DNA from: Streptomyces sp. NBC_00568
GTDB taxonomy: Bacteria; Actinomycetota; Actinomycetes; Streptomycetales; Streptomycetaceae
Length of the DNA stretch: 64,000 nucleotides
Direction of reading: 5' to 3'
Assembly: GCF_026341855.1 (NCBI RefSeq)
Contig: NZ_JAPENW010000001.1
Coordinates: 2,294,001-2,358,000, forward strand
The notes under the pieces were generated by a model that saw only the letters and a list, made by a program, of their open reading frames with translations, made no database searches and was not told where the DNA came from. How positions within the stretch are numbered: position 1 is the stretch's first letter; every line of letters starts with the position of its first letter. Position numbers and translations under genes: made by a program. Shown piece after piece: positions 44,687 to 53,593 of the stretch.

Positions 44687-45913
44687 ATGAGCCCTGCAAC
44701 CCCTCCCACCGAGCGCCGGGTCTCCGCCCGAGTCGGCGCGATCTCCGAGTCCGCCACCCTCGCCGTGGACGCGAAGGCCAAGGCCCTCAAGGCCGCCGGA
44801 CGTCCGGTGATCGGCTTCGGCGCCGGTGAACCCGACTTCCCCACCCCGGACTACATCGTCCAGGCCGCCATCGAGGCCTGCTCGAACCCCAAGTACCACC
44901 GCTACACGCCGGCCGGCGGGCTCCCCGAGCTGAAGGCCGCGATCGCCGCGAAGACGCTGCGCGACTCCGGCTACGAGGTGGAGGCCGCCCAGGTCCTGGT
45001 CACCAACGGCGGCAAGCAGGCCATCTACGAGGCCTTCGCCGCGATCCTCGACCCGGGCGACGAGGTCATCGTCCCGGCGCCGTACTGGACGACCTACCCG
45101 GAGTCCATCCGTCTGGCCGGCGGTGTCCCGGTGGACGTCGTCGCGGACGAGACCACCGGCTACCGCGTCTCGGTCGAGCAGCTGGAGGCCGCCCGCACCG
45201 AGAACACCAAGGTGCTGCTCTTCGTCTCCCCGTCCAACCCGACGGGCGCGGTCTACACCCGCGAGCAGATCGAGGAGATCGGCCGCTGGGCCGCCGAGAA
45301 GGGCCTGTGGGTCCTGACCGACGAGATCTACGAGCACCTGGTCTACGGCGACGCGGAGTTCCACTCCCTGCCCGTGGTGGTGCCCGAGCTGCGCGACAAG
45401 TGCATCGTCGTCAACGGCGTCGCCAAGACGTACGCGATGACCGGCTGGCGCGTGGGCTGGGTCATCGGCCCCAAGGACGTCGTCAAGGCCGCGACCAACC
45501 TCCAGTCCCACGCCACGTCGAACGTCTCGAACGTGGCCCAGGTCGCCGCGCTCGCCGCCGTCTCCGGCGACCTCACGGCCGTCGCGAAGATGCGCGAGGC
45601 CTTCGACCGCCGCCGCAAGACCATCGTGCGCATGCTGAACGAGATCGACGGCGTGCTCTGCCCCGAGCCCGAGGGCGCCTTCTACGCCTACCCCTCCGTG
45701 AAGGGACTCCTCGGCAAGGAGATCCGCGGCAAGCGTCCCGCGGACACCGTCGAGCTGGCCGCGCTCATCCTGGAGGAGGCCGAGGTGGCGGTCGTCCCGG
45801 GCGAGGCCTTCGGCACGCCGGGCTATCTGCGTCTGTCGTACGCCCTCGGTGACGAGGACCTCGTCGAGGGTGTCAGCCGGATCCAGAAGCTGCTGGCCGA
45901 GGCGACGGACTGA
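44687..45913 (+). CDS. aspC: Aspartate aminotransferase (class I, PLP)
   Basis: 408 aa. Class I/II PLP aminotransferase: transfers the amino group between aspartate and 2-oxoglutarate. Motifs: [15 protein letters not shown] at the start, [20 protein letters not shown], the PLP-contacting [10 protein letters not shown], the [11 protein letters not shown] aspartate and tyrosine, and Lys of the Schiff base in [16 protein letters not shown]. The C-terminal LRLSYAL contains the substrate Arg. Length is usual for the bacterial 1-gamma type. It is divergent from tRNA-Trp. Confidence 0.95.
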   Translation: MSPATPPTERRVSARVGAISESATLAVDAKAKALKAAGRPVIGFGAGEPDFPTPDYIVQAAIEACSNPKYHRYTPAGGLPELKAAIAAKTLRDSGYEVEAAQVLVTNGGKQAIYEAFAAILDPGDEVIVPAPYWTTYPESIRLAGGVPVDVVADETTGYRVSVEQLEAARTENTKVLLFVSPSNPTGAVYTREQIEEIGRWAAEKGLWVLTDEIYEHLVYGDAEFHSLPVVVPELRDKCIVVNGVAKTYAMTGWRVGWVIGPKDVVKAATNLQSHATSNVSNVAQVAALAAVSGDLTAVAKMREAFDRRRKTIVRMLNEIDGVLCPEPEGAFYAYPSVKGLLGKEIRGKRPADTVELAALILEEAEVAVVPGEAFGTPGYLRLSYALGDEDLVEGVSRIQKLLAEATD

Positions 45914-45976
45914 CCTCCCCTCGTCCGCCCGCGCCCTCGGGGCGCCGGTGACGTCTTCGCGCTCCACGCGCGCGTG

Positions 45977-46012
45977 CGGGGGCCGGCCACTCTTGGGAGT
46001 GGCCGGCCCCCG
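45977..46012 (+). terminator. Terminator after the aspartate aminotransferase gene
   Basis: Perfect 15-bp stem CGGGGGCCGGCCACT and complement, 6-nt loop, 64 bp past the stop. Confidence 0.85.
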
Positions 46013-46086
46013 TTCGTTCGTTCGAGCAAGCCGCCGATCAGCGAAAGCGCTACCGGCACGACATCCGCGTACGGCAGGATCCTTGG

Positions 46087-47106
46087 ATGGAGCGCGTACG
46101 TGATGTGAGTGAACTGCCGAAGGCCCATCTGCACCTGCACTTCACCGGGTCGATGCGGCACACCACCCTTCTGGAACTGGCCGACAAGTACGGCGTACGG
46201 CTGCCGGAGGCGCTGACCAGCGGGGAACCACCGAAGCTGCGGGCGACCGACGAGCGCGGCTGGTTCCGCTTCCAGCGCCTGTACGACGCCGCGCGGTCCT
46301 GCCTGAGAGAGCCCGAGGACATCCAGCGGCTGGTGCGCGAGGCCGCCGAGGAGGACATCAAGGACGGCTCCGGGTGGCTGGAGATCCAGGTCGACCCGAC
46401 GTCGTACGCCCCGCGCCTCGGCGGTCTGATCGCGGCCCTGGAGGTCATCCTCGACGCGGTGGACTCGGCCGTGCGCGACACCGGACTCGGGATGCGCGTC
46501 CTGGTGGCCGCGAACCGTATGAAGCACCCGCTGGACGCCCGCACGCTGGCAAGGCTCGCCGTGCGGTACGCCGACCGGGGCATCGTCGGTTTCGGACTCT
46601 CCAACGACGAGCGACGGGGCATGGCGCGGGACTTCGACCGGGCCTTCGCCATCGCGCGGGAGGGCGGGCTGATGTCCGCGCCGCACGGCGGCGAGCTGAC
46701 CGGGCCCGCCTCGGTCCGCGACTGCCTGGACGATCTCCACGCCTCGCGGATCGGCCACGGGGTGCGGGCCGCCGAGGACCCGCGGCTGCTGAAGCGCCTC
46801 GCGGACCGCGGGGTGACCTGCGAGGTGTGCCCCGCCTCGAACGTCGCCCTGGGCGTCTACGAGAAGCACGCCGACGTCCCCCTGCGAACTCTGTTCGAAG
46901 CCGGTGTGCCGATGGCCCTCGGCGCCGACGACCCGCTGCTCTTCGGTTCCCGCCTCGCCGCCCAGTACGAGATCGCCCGCCGCCACCACGCCTTCACGGA
47001 CCCGGAGCTCGCCGAGCTGGCACGGCAGTCCGTCCGCGCGTCGGCCGCGCCGGAGGACGTCCGGGCGAAGCTCCTGTCCGGGATCGACGACTGGCTGACC
47101 TCGTAG
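46087..47106 (+). CDS. add: Adenosine deaminase
   Basis: 339 aa. Zinc-dependent hydrolytic deamination of adenosine to inosine in purine salvage. The TIM-barrel motifs are visible: HxH (KAHLHLHFTGS, residues 14-16), SAPHGGELTG, IGHGVRAA, and GADDPLLFGS in place of the usual SxDDP. It is preceded by 75 bp without a strong ribosome-binding site except GGAT. Substrate could include adenine-type relatives; the order Add-AspC-tRNA-Trp is conserved in Streptomyces. Confidence 0.92.
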   Translation: MERVRDVSELPKAHLHLHFTGSMRHTTLLELADKYGVRLPEALTSGEPPKLRATDERGWFRFQRLYDAARSCLREPEDIQRLVREAAEEDIKDGSGWLEIQVDPTSYAPRLGGLIAALEVILDAVDSAVRDTGLGMRVLVAANRMKHPLDARTLARLAVRYADRGIVGFGLSNDERRGMARDFDRAFAIAREGGLMSAPHGGELTGPASVRDCLDDLHASRIGHGVRAAEDPRLLKRLADRGVTCEVCPASNVALGVYEKHADVPLRTLFEAGVPMALGADDPLLFGSRLAAQYEIARRHHAFTDPELAELARQSVRASAAPEDVRAKLLSGIDDWLTS

Positions 47107-47141
47107 GACCCGCTGACCTCGCAGGACCTAGTGACCTTGTG

Positions 47142-47159
47142 GGCCCGCCCCGGCGGGCC
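47142..47159. terminator. Hairpin between convergent genes add and tetR
   Basis: 8-bp stem GGCCCGCC/GGCGGGCC with a two-base loop, directly before the TetR stop codon. Confidence 0.6.
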
Positions 47160-47828
47160 TCAGGCCCCCGCGGACTCCGCCGGGTTCCCGGGCGCGATCC
47201 CGGCGAGCAGGGTGCGGGCGAGCGCCGGGGCGAAGGTGTCCAGGGGCGGGGGCGCGCCCTCCGGGGTGGCGTCGTAGGCGAACGCGCGCTGCGCGCAGGC
47301 GCCGAGCAGGAGGGACGCGGCCGCGTAGGTGTCGGAGTCCGGCTGGATACGCCCGGCACGCTGCTCCGCCCGCAGATACGCGGCGACGCCCCGGATGGGC
47401 ATGTGGGGGCCCGCGTCCATGGCCCGCATGGCGTCGTCGTGGCGGCGCTTGAGCTGCTTCTCCGCGTACAAGGAGGCGGCGATCGGGAAACTCTGCTCAT
47501 AGAAGAGGGCCGCCTGGCGGGCGATCTCGGTGAGGTTCTCCTCCAGGGAGTGCTCCGCCGGCTCGGCCGTCAGCCGCTCCAGGAGAGGGCCGAGCTTGGG
47601 CAGCCGCTCCTGAAGGACCCAGATGAACAGCTCTTCCTTGCTCGCGAAGTACTTGTAGAGCGCGGCCTCGGAGCAGCCGGCCGCCCTGGCGATCTCCTTG
47701 GTCGTGGCGCGGGAGAGACCGAGGGTGAGCATGAGCTCGTGCGCCGCGTCGAGGATGCGGATCCTGGCCGGTTTCGACGGCATGGGCTCCGTGGCGGATT
47801 TCTGCTGCATGGGGCCCAAGGATTCCAT
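47160..47828 (-). CDS. TetR-family regulator
   Basis: 222 aa, ATG 47828 with GAGAGG 8 nt upstream. HTH near residues 25-70: ILDAAHELMLTLGLSRATTK, then EIARAAGCSEAALYKYFASK. The ligand-binding domain is typical in length; ligand unknown. It is divergent from the NAD(P)-binding protein gene at 47935. Two matching palindromes lie in the gap, so it probably represses itself and that gene. Confidence 0.92.
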   Translation of the reverse strand: MESLGPMQQKSATEPMPSKPARIRILDAAHELMLTLGLSRATTKEIARAAGCSEAALYKYFASKEELFIWVLQERLPKLGPLLERLTAEPAEHSLEENLTEIARQAALFYEQSFPIAASLYAEKQLKRRHDDAMRAMDAGPHMPIRGVAAYLRAEQRAGRIQPDSDTYAAASLLLGACAQRAFAYDATPEGAPPPLDTFAPALARTLLAGIAPGNPAESAGA

Positions 47829-47856
47829 GGCACACCCTCTCGGGGTTGACGGGTGG

Positions 47857-47872
47857 GTGAGTACTTACTCAC
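47857..47872. promoter_or_regulatory. TetR operator 1
   Basis: GTGAGTA-CT-TACTCAC, a 16-bp palindrome 29 bp before the regulator's start. Confidence 0.7.
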
Positions 47873-47886
47873 TCTAGAAGAAGCAC

Positions 47887-47906
47887 GGGTGAGTGAACAC
47901 TCACCC
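47887..47906. promoter_or_regulatory. TetR operator 2
   Basis: GGGTGAGTG-AA-CACTCACCC, 20-bp palindrome with the same core GTGAGT-N-ACTCAC as operator 1, 29 bp before the adjacent gene. Confidence 0.72.
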
Positions 47907-47934
47907 ACCCCATCTCCATCCAGCGGAGCAGGTC

Positions 47935-48567
47935 ATGAAACTCACCGTTCTCGGTGCCACCGGAGGCATCGGCCAGGAGATCGTCCGCCAGGCCCTGGGC
48001 GCGGGCCACCAGGTCACGGCCGTCGTACGGGACCCCGCGCGGCTGACCGTCACAGGCGCGGGTCTGGAGGTGTTCCGCGCGGATCTCACCGACCCCCGGG
48101 CGCTGCGTCCCGCCGTCGCGGCCCGGGACGCGGTCCTGTCCGGCCTGGGCGCGCGCAGCCGCAAGGACGCCGGGGTCGCGGCCCGGCTCACGCGTACGGT
48201 GCTGGACGCCATGGAGGCGGAGCAGGTCCGGCGGCTGCTGGTGGTGAGCGCGAGTCCGGTCGGCCCCGCCGCCGAGGACGACGTGTTCGCCGACCGCGCC
48301 ATGCGCAGGCTGATCTCCGGCATCCTCAAGGACGTCTACGCCGACCTGAGGGAGATGGAGGACGAGCTGGCGGCCAGTGCCACGGACTGGACTGCCGTCC
48401 GTCCGCCCCGGCTTCAGAACAAGCCGCTGACCGGCTCCTATCGCACGGTCGTGGGAGGCACCCCGCGGAAGAGCCGCTTCATCGCGCGCGCCGACGTGGC
48501 CCACGCGATGCTGGCGATGATCGACGACCCGGGGACGGTGAAGCAGGGCGTGGGCGTCGCCTACTGA
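47935..48567 (+). CDS. NAD(P)H-binding SDR-like protein (atypical SDR, NmrA/SDR_a5 type)
   Basis: 210 aa from ATG 47935. Rossmann motif VLGATGGIGQEIVRQALGAG at residues 5-24. The mid part AVLSGLGARSRKDAGVA and VVSASPVGP matches NAD(P)-binding oxidoreductases of the atypical SDR class. Substrate unknown. Controlled by the divergent TetR, so probably part of a stress or xenobiotic response. Confidence 0.85.
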   Translation: MKLTVLGATGGIGQEIVRQALGAGHQVTAVVRDPARLTVTGAGLEVFRADLTDPRALRPAVAARDAVLSGLGARSRKDAGVAARLTRTVLDAMEAEQVRRLLVVSASPVGPAAEDDVFADRAMRRLISGILKDVYADLREMEDELAASATDWTAVRPPRLQNKPLTGSYRTVVGGTPRKSRFIARADVAHAMLAMIDDPGTVKQGVGVAY

Positions 48568-48585
48568 GGATCAGGGCAGCAGCCG

Positions 48586-48607
48586 GGCGGGCCCGTGCGA
48601 GCCCGCC
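48586..48607. terminator. Hairpin between the SDR gene and murB
   Basis: 7-bp stem GGCGGGC/GCCCGCC, 8-nt loop, between convergent stops. Confidence 0.5.
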
Positions 48608-48614
48608 GGAGCTC

Positions 48615-49670
48615 CTAGAGGCTGGCGTTCACCGTCACCGGCTCGTTGACCAGGGTGATCCCGAAGGCGTCGTGGACACCCGCGACGACCTCCCGGGCCA
48701 GCGCGAGGAGATCCTCGGTGGTGGCCCCGCCCCGGTTCGTCAGGGCCAGCGTGTGCTTGGTGGAGATGCGGGCGGGCCCGGTTCCGTAGCCCTTGGTGAA
48801 GCCCGACTTGTCGATCAGCCAGGCCGCGGAGGTCTTGGTGTGCCCCTCCCCGGCCGGGTACGCGGGCGGTACGGCGTCGGCGCCGAGCCGCTCCTTCACG
48901 CGCGCGTGGAACGCGGCGAACGCCTCGTCCGGGAGGATCGGGTTGGTGAAGAACGACCCGGCGGACCAGGTGTCGTGGTCCTCGGGATCGAGCACCATGC
49001 CCTTGCCGGCCCGCAGCTTCAGGACGGTCTCGCGGGCGTCGCCGAGGGCCACGCGGTCGCCGGGCTCCACACCGAGCGCGCGGGCCGTCTCGGCGTACTT
49101 GACCGGCGCCGACAGCCCCCGCGCGTCCTCCAGCTCGAAGCGCACGCGCAGCACCACATGGCGGTCGGGCTCTGCCTTGAAGCGGCTGTGACGGTACGAG
49201 AAGACACACTCGGCGTTGGTCAGCGTGACCGTTTCCCGGGCGACCCGGTCATAGGCGATCACCTCGGTGATCGTCGACGACACCTCCTGGCCGTACGCGC
49301 CCACGTTCTGGATCGGAGTCGCGCCTGCGGAGCCGGGGATACCGGCGAGGCACTCGATCCCGGCGAGCCCGGCCTCGACGGTGCGGGCGACCGCGTCGGT
49401 CCACACCTCGCCCGCGGCCAGCTCCAGCCTCGTACCGTCGAGCGAGAAGCCCTTCGTGGCGATGCGCAGCGCGGTCCCGGCGAAGCCCTTGTCGCCGATG
49501 ACCAGGTTCGATCCACCGCCGATGAGCAGCAGCGGCGTACCGGCGTCGTCGGCCTCGCGCACGGCGGCGACCACCTCGGCGTCGGTCGTGGCGGTGATCA
49601 GCCGGGCGGCCGGGCCGCCCAGGCGGAAGGTGGTCAGCGGGGCGAGCGGGGCATCGTGGAGTTCCTGCAC
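48615..49670 (-). CDS. murB: UDP-N-acetylenolpyruvoylglucosamine reductase
   Basis: 351 aa from GTG 49670; the frame is open far upstream through the MFS gene but that part is not MurB. FAD-dependent reduction of UDP-GlcNAc-enolpyruvate to UDP-MurNAc in peptidoglycan synthesis. FAD-binding signatures TTFRLGGPAA and GGGSNLVIGDKGF; GIPGSAGATPIQNVGAYGQE contains the conserved tyrosine. The type I element SYRHSRFK and the C-terminal catalytic SAGSFFTNPIL serine are present. Length fits type I MurB of Streptomyces. Confidence 0.96.
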   Translation of the reverse strand: MQELHDAPLAPLTTFRLGGPAARLITATTDAEVVAAVREADDAGTPLLLIGGGSNLVIGDKGFAGTALRIATKGFSLDGTRLELAAGEVWTDAVARTVEAGLAGIECLAGIPGSAGATPIQNVGAYGQEVSSTITEVIAYDRVARETVTLTNAECVFSYRHSRFKAEPDRHVVLRVRFELEDARGLSAPVKYAETARALGVEPGDRVALGDARETVLKLRAGKGMVLDPEDHDTWSAGSFFTNPILPDEAFAAFHARVKERLGADAVPPAYPAGEGHTKTSAAWLIDKSGFTKGYGTGPARISTKHTLALTNRGGATTEDLLALAREVVAGVHDAFGITLVNEPVTVNASL

Positions 49671-49822
49671 GCGCCCAAGACTACGAGAAGGGGCGGGGTC
49701 GCCCGGCCACCGGTGCTCCGCGGGCATGCGAACGGCCCCGCCGGTGGGGCGGGGCCGTTCTGCCGGGGGCCTGACCGAGGCCGCTTCCCCGGGGGTTCGA
49801 CCGGGTGACTTCGTCCCGGGCG

Positions 49823-51424
49823 TCAGCGGGAGGCGGATTCGAGGGCGGGAGCCGTGAGCGGGCCGCCGTCGAGCCGGTCCGCCTCGGGCGAGCCGGCCGC
49901 GAGGTCGTGCGCCGGGTCCTCGGCCGTCCCGGTCCGCGCCGCGGGCCGGGCGGCCGGGATGAACAGGGCCGCGACGCCCGCGAGGGCGACGACCGAGGCG
50001 CCGACCACGAGCGCGGGCCGCAGCCCGTCGATGAAGCTGTGCGCGGTCGCGTAGCCGCCCTGCGCCGAGAAGATCGAGGACATCACCGCGATACCGAGCG
50101 CGCCGCCCACCTCGCGCAGCGCGTTGTTGGCGCCGGAGGCGATGCCCTGCTCCTGGGGCCGGACGCTGGACATGACCAGGCTGGAGGCCGGGGCGAAGTA
50201 GAGGGACATCCCGACGCCGCTGATGATCAGCGCGGGCAGCTGGGAGGCGTACGAGGCGTCGGCGGCGACCACGGTGGCGTAGTACGCGAGCCCGATGGCC
50301 TGGAGGAAGAGCCCGGTGGCGACGACGGGACGGCCGCCGACGCGGTCGGACAGATAGCCGGCGACGGGCGCGACGAGCATCGGCATACCGGTCCACGGGA
50401 GCATCCGCAGCCCCGCCTCGGTCGGCGAGTAGCCGAGCACGCCCTGCATGTACTGGCTGAGCAGGAAGATCGAGCCGAACATCCCGAGGAACATCAGCAG
50501 GCTGGCCGCGTTGATCCCGGCGAAGGCGCGGGAGCGGAAGAGCCGCATCGGGAGCATCGGGTTCTTGGCCCGGGTGCCGTGGACGACGAATCCGGTGAGC
50601 AGCGCGGCACCCGCGAGCAGGCCGGTCAGGACGACCGGGCTGGTCCAGCCGTCGGCGGGCCCGCGGACCAGGCCGTACACGATCCCGAAGAGGCCGCCGC
50701 TGGCGAGCAGGGTGCCGGGGAAGTCGAGCCGGGCGCCGGTGCCGAACGACTCGGACAGCCGGAGCCGGGCGAGCGGGAGCACGGCGAGACCCAGCGGAAC
50801 GTTCAGCCAGAAGATCCAGTGCCAGGAGACGTGCTCGGTGAGGCTGCCGCCGATGAGGGGCCCCGAGGCGACCGCGAGCCCGTTGACGGCACCCCAGATC
50901 CCGTACGCCATCCCGCGCTTGGCGGCCGGAACCGCGGCTGTCAGCAGGGTCAGGGTCAGCGGCATCATGATCGCCGCGCCGACGCCCTGGACCGCGCGGG
51001 CGGCGATCAGGGAGTCGATGCCGGGCGCCATGGCCGCAGCGGCGGAGGCGCCGGTGAAGACGCTCAGGCCGACGAGGAAGAGCCTGCGGCGGCCGAACCG
51101 GTCGCCGAGCGCCGCGCCGAACATCAGCAGGACGGCGAAGGTGAGCGTGTAGGCGCTCACGGTCCATTCCAGGTCGTCCATCCCTCCCCCGAGGTCCTCG
51201 CGGATGGAGGGCAGGGCGGTGGTGACGACGAGATTGTCGAGAGCTGCCATGAACCCGGCGACGCCGGTGATGACGAGGGCCCACCCTGCTCCGCCGCGCC
51301 GCCCGGCCGGTGCCGCGGCCGAATCCGCGGCCGCCGGGTCCGATCCCTCGGGCGGTTCCGTAGCCGGTGCCGGGTCCGGTGCCGCAGATCCGTTCTTCGC
51401 TGTCCGTGCCGTCCGCTGAGACAT
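49823..51424 (-). CDS. MFS drug-efflux transporter (DHA2/EmrB-QacA type, 14 TM)
   Basis: 533 aa. Proton-driven efflux pump. After a 45-residue charged N-terminus, MFS motifs appear: ITGVAGFMAALDNLVVTTAL, LGDRFGRRRLFLVGLSVFTG (motif A), PLTLTLLTAAVP, and GPLIGGSLTEHVSWHWIFWL (motif C and B of DHA2). About 14 hydrophobic segments follow. It lies downstream of its TetR regulator on the same strand and carries that operator at 51460-51479. Substrates unknown. Confidence 0.93.
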   Translation of the reverse strand: MSQRTARTAKNGSAAPDPAPATEPPEGSDPAAADSAAAPAGRRGGAGWALVITGVAGFMAALDNLVVTTALPSIREDLGGGMDDLEWTVSAYTLTFAVLLMFGAALGDRFGRRRLFLVGLSVFTGASAAAAMAPGIDSLIAARAVQGVGAAIMMPLTLTLLTAAVPAAKRGMAYGIWGAVNGLAVASGPLIGGSLTEHVSWHWIFWLNVPLGLAVLPLARLRLSESFGTGARLDFPGTLLASGGLFGIVYGLVRGPADGWTSPVVLTGLLAGAALLTGFVVHGTRAKNPMLPMRLFRSRAFAGINAASLLMFLGMFGSIFLLSQYMQGVLGYSPTEAGLRMLPWTGMPMLVAPVAGYLSDRVGGRPVVATGLFLQAIGLAYYATVVAADASYASQLPALIISGVGMSLYFAPASSLVMSSVRPQEQGIASGANNALREVGGALGIAVMSSIFSAQGGYATAHSFIDGLRPALVVGASVVALAGVAALFIPAARPAARTGTAEDPAHDLAAGSPEADRLDGGPLTAPALESASR

Positions 51425-51459
51425 CGCTCCCCCAGAAGGTGATGTGATCGCTATCGATG

Positions 51460-51479
51460 GTTAGTTATTGATGACTAAC
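51460..51479. promoter_or_regulatory. TetR operator before the MFS gene
   Basis: GTTAGT-N8-ACTAAC, 36 bp upstream of the MFS start; the same sequence pattern occurs before the TetR gene at 52103-52122. Confidence 0.78.
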
Positions 51480-51524
51480 TTTTGCGCTCATGAAAGGGCG
51501 CCGAACCCCGCCCACCCCGTCGCA

Positions 51525-52094
51525 CTACTTCTCCAGCCGGCCCGTGACCCGCGCCGACGGATAGAGCCCTTCCCAGACCCGGTGCTCGGGCGGGAACCCC
51601 ATCGACACCAGGCAGTTGACGAGCATTCCGTACGCCATGAAGGTCGCGGTCTCGTCCACGTCGGCCCCGAGCGGCACGTGAACCGTGTCCCAGAGCCGCA
51701 TCCAGCCGGCCCGGACCGCCTCGCCGAGCTCGCGATCGCCGGCCTCCTCGGCGGCCGCCACCGCGACGTACATCTGCATCTGCATCAGCAGCCGCTCCGG
51801 ATGCTCCGCGATCACGCTGACGTAGGCCCTCGCCATCGCATGCAGGGCCTCTTCGCCCTCCAGCCCCTCGGCGGCCTCCTCGAAGGTGTGCCGGGCGAGC
51901 TCCATGCAGTGCTCGGCGGCCGCCAGGAAGATCGCCTTCTTGCCCGGGAAGAGCCGGAAGAGGTACGGCTGCGAGACGCCCACGCGCTTGGCGATCGCCT
52001 CGGTGGACGTGCCGTAGTAGCCGCCGCGGGCGAACTCGATCATCGCCGCGCGAATGACGCTCTCGCGCCTCTCCTCTGCGCTCATCCTGACCAT
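51525..52094 (-). CDS. TetR-family repressor of the MFS pump
   Basis: 189 aa, ATG 52094. HTH region: SVIRAAMIEFARGGYYGTST, then EAIAKRVGVSQPYLFRLFPG. C-terminal ligand-binding domain of ordinary length. Operators with the same arms lie before it and before the MFS gene, giving an autoregulated efflux unit. Confidence 0.93.
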   Translation of the reverse strand: MVRMSAEERRESVIRAAMIEFARGGYYGTSTEAIAKRVGVSQPYLFRLFPGKKAIFLAAAEHCMELARHTFEEAAEGLEGEEALHAMARAYVSVIAEHPERLLMQMQMYVAVAAAEEAGDRELGEAVRAGWMRLWDTVHVPLGADVDETATFMAYGMLVNCLVSMGFPPEHRVWEGLYPSARVTGRLEK

Positions 52095-52102
52095 GCGGCT
52101 AA

Positions 52103-52122
52103 GTTAGTACTCAATCACTAAC
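52103..52122. promoter_or_regulatory. TetR operator before the regulator
   Basis: GTTAGT-ACTCAATC-ACTAAC, 9 bp before the TetR start codon. Confidence 0.78.
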
Positions 52123-52222
52123 TAAGTCAAGGGGTACGAATCCTGGGCGCCTGCCTCGCGGAGCCCGGCTCGTGGAACGCGGAGCTCCTGAAGCGAGGCC
52201 CTGGGGCCGCCACAACGGGACG

Positions 52223-52258
52223 AGTAAGGGGCGCCCGCAATGGCGGACGCCCCTTACT
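52223..52258 (-). terminator. Terminator after the MaoC-fold genes
   Basis: 16-bp stem AGTAAGGGGCGCCCGC with one wobble pair, 12 bp past the stop. Confidence 0.8.
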
Positions 52259-52269
52259 CGGCCTTCGGA

Positions 52270-52698
52270 TCAAGCCAGTCGTACGACCGCTCGTGACATC
52301 CCCAGCACCTTCTGTCCGTCGCTGGTCGCCGTGAGGTCGACGCGGACGGTGTTGTCGTCGAGCTTGACCGCGACCTTGCCGCTGACCTCGATCGTGGCGC
52401 CCTTGTCGTCGTTCGGGACGACGACGGGCTTGGTGAAGCGGACGCCGTACTCGAGGACCGAGCCCGGGTCGCCGACCCAGTCGGTGACCACACGGATCGC
52501 CTCGGCCATGGTGAACATGCCGTGCGCGATGACGTCGGGAAGGCCCACCTCGACCGCGAACTTCTCGTTCCAGTGGATCGGGTTGAAGTCCCCGGAGGCC
52601 CCCGCGTACTGCACGAGGGTGGCACGCGTCACGGAAAACGTCTGGGCCGGCAGCTCGGTGCCGACCTCGACGTCCGCGTAAGAGATCTTCGCCGTCAT
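52270..52698 (-). CDS. MaoC-fold (R)-hydratase/dehydratase, HadB-like
   Basis: 142 aa from MTAKISYADVEVGTELPAQT. The hydratase-2 motif is visible: YAGASGDFNPIHWNEKFAVE with catalytic Asp and His, then AHGMFTMAEAIRVVTDWVGD. It starts 1 bp after the stop of the partner gene. Position rpmG - hydratase - hydratase is the order of the hadA-hadB dehydratases of fatty-acid synthase II in mycobacteria, so a heterodimer acting on 3-hydroxyacyl thioesters is likely. The precise substrate is not known for Streptomyces. Confidence 0.88.
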   Translation of the reverse strand: MTAKISYADVEVGTELPAQTFSVTRATLVQYAGASGDFNPIHWNEKFAVEVGLPDVIAHGMFTMAEAIRVVTDWVGDPGSVLEYGVRFTKPVVVPNDDKGATIEVSGKVAVKLDDNTVRVDLTATSDGQKVLGMSRAVVRLA

Positions 52699-52699
52699 G

Positions 52700-53152
52700 T
52701 CAGCCCACCTCCGCCGCACGGGACACGAGCTTCGTGATGGCCGTCACGACGTGCTCGCCCGCCTCGTCGTGGACCTCGCCACGGATGTCCAGGATGTCGT
52801 TGCCCGCGAGGGACTTGATCGCCTCGATGGTCGAGGTGACCGTGAGCCGGTCACCCGCGCGCACCGGGCGGGTGTACGCGAACTTCTGGTCGCCGTGCAC
52901 CACCCGGCTGTAGTCGAGGCCCAGTTGCGGGTCCTGGACGACCTGGCCCGCGGCCTTGAATGTGATGGCGAACACAAAAGTCGGCGGGGCGATCACATCG
53001 GGGTGCCCGAGCGCACGTGCGGCCTCGGGGTCCGTGTACGCAGGGTTACTGTCCCCCACGGCCTCCGCGAACTCGCGGATCTTCTCCCGGCCGACCTCAT
53101 AGGGGTCGGTGGGCGGGTAGGACCGCCCTACGAAGGACTGGTCGAGCGCCAT
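52700..53152 (-). CDS. MaoC-fold N-terminal dehydratase, HadA-like (UPF0336 type)
   Basis: 150 aa from MALDQSFVGRSYPPTDPYEV; an upstream ATG is in frame but weak. Motifs FAEAVGDSNPAYTDPEAARA and PPTFVFAITFKAAGQVVQDP are those of the MaoC-like N-terminal subunit that pairs with the hydratase at 52270-52698. In mycobacteria HadA is the substrate-binding subunit. It is 189 bp downstream of rpmG on the same strand. Confidence 0.88.
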   Translation of the reverse strand: MALDQSFVGRSYPPTDPYEVGREKIREFAEAVGDSNPAYTDPEAARALGHPDVIAPPTFVFAITFKAAGQVVQDPQLGLDYSRVVHGDQKFAYTRPVRAGDRLTVTSTIEAIKSLAGNDILDIRGEVHDEAGEHVVTAITKLVSRAAEVG

Positions 53153-53296
53153 GGGCTCGGCACCTCCTGGTTGTCGTCGCCGCACTGGTTGTCTCAGCTG
53201 GAGCGACCGTCTTAGCCGGACGGCCTATCTTCGCTCTAAACCACGGGGTCCACGCATGACGCCTGGCCCGCGCCGGACATCGGTTCCACAACGACG

Positions 53297-53326
53297 CGAG
53301 GCCGCCCCCCGAAGGGGACGGCCTCG
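53297..53326 (-). terminator. rpmG terminator
   Basis: 8-bp stem CGAGGCCG/CGGCCTCG with inner CCCC/GGGG, 16 bp past the rpmG stop. Confidence 0.75.
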
Positions 53327-53341
53327 TGTACGAGCCTGAAA

Positions 53342-53506
53342 TTATCGCGTTTCGCGGTGCGCGGTGTGCGCGTTGCAACGCGGGCAGTGCTTCTTCATCT
53401 CCAGTCGGTCCGGGTTGTTACGCCGGTTCTTCTTGGTGATGTAGTTCCGCTCCTTGCACTCCACGCAGGCCAGCGTGATCTTCGGGCGGACGTCGGTGGC
53501 AGCCAC
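53342..53506 (-). CDS. rpmG: 50S ribosomal protein L33
   Basis: 54 aa from GTG 53506 with AAGGAG 7 nt upstream. Reads [20 protein letters not shown], then [20 protein letters not shown] and [14 protein letters not shown]. The two CxxC pairs make it the zinc-ribbon C+ form, so zinc-replete growth is expected to use this copy. It heads the rpmG - MaoC genes and lies 88 bp from tRNA-Met. Confidence 0.95.
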   Translation of the reverse strand: MAATDVRPKITLACVECKERNYITKKNRRNNPDRLEMKKHCPRCNAHTAHRETR

Positions 53507-53593
53507 AGGAGTGCTCCTTGACGAACGGATGGGACATTAACGCATAGAAGAGTAGCCGATCGAAGGACCGACCCCACAATCGGCTACTGTCAG

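Noticed and set aside
48615..51284. An 889-codon frame combining murB with upstream sequence
   Set aside because: Only the last 351 residues are MurB. The upstream part overlaps the MFS gene in another frame and is low-complexity.
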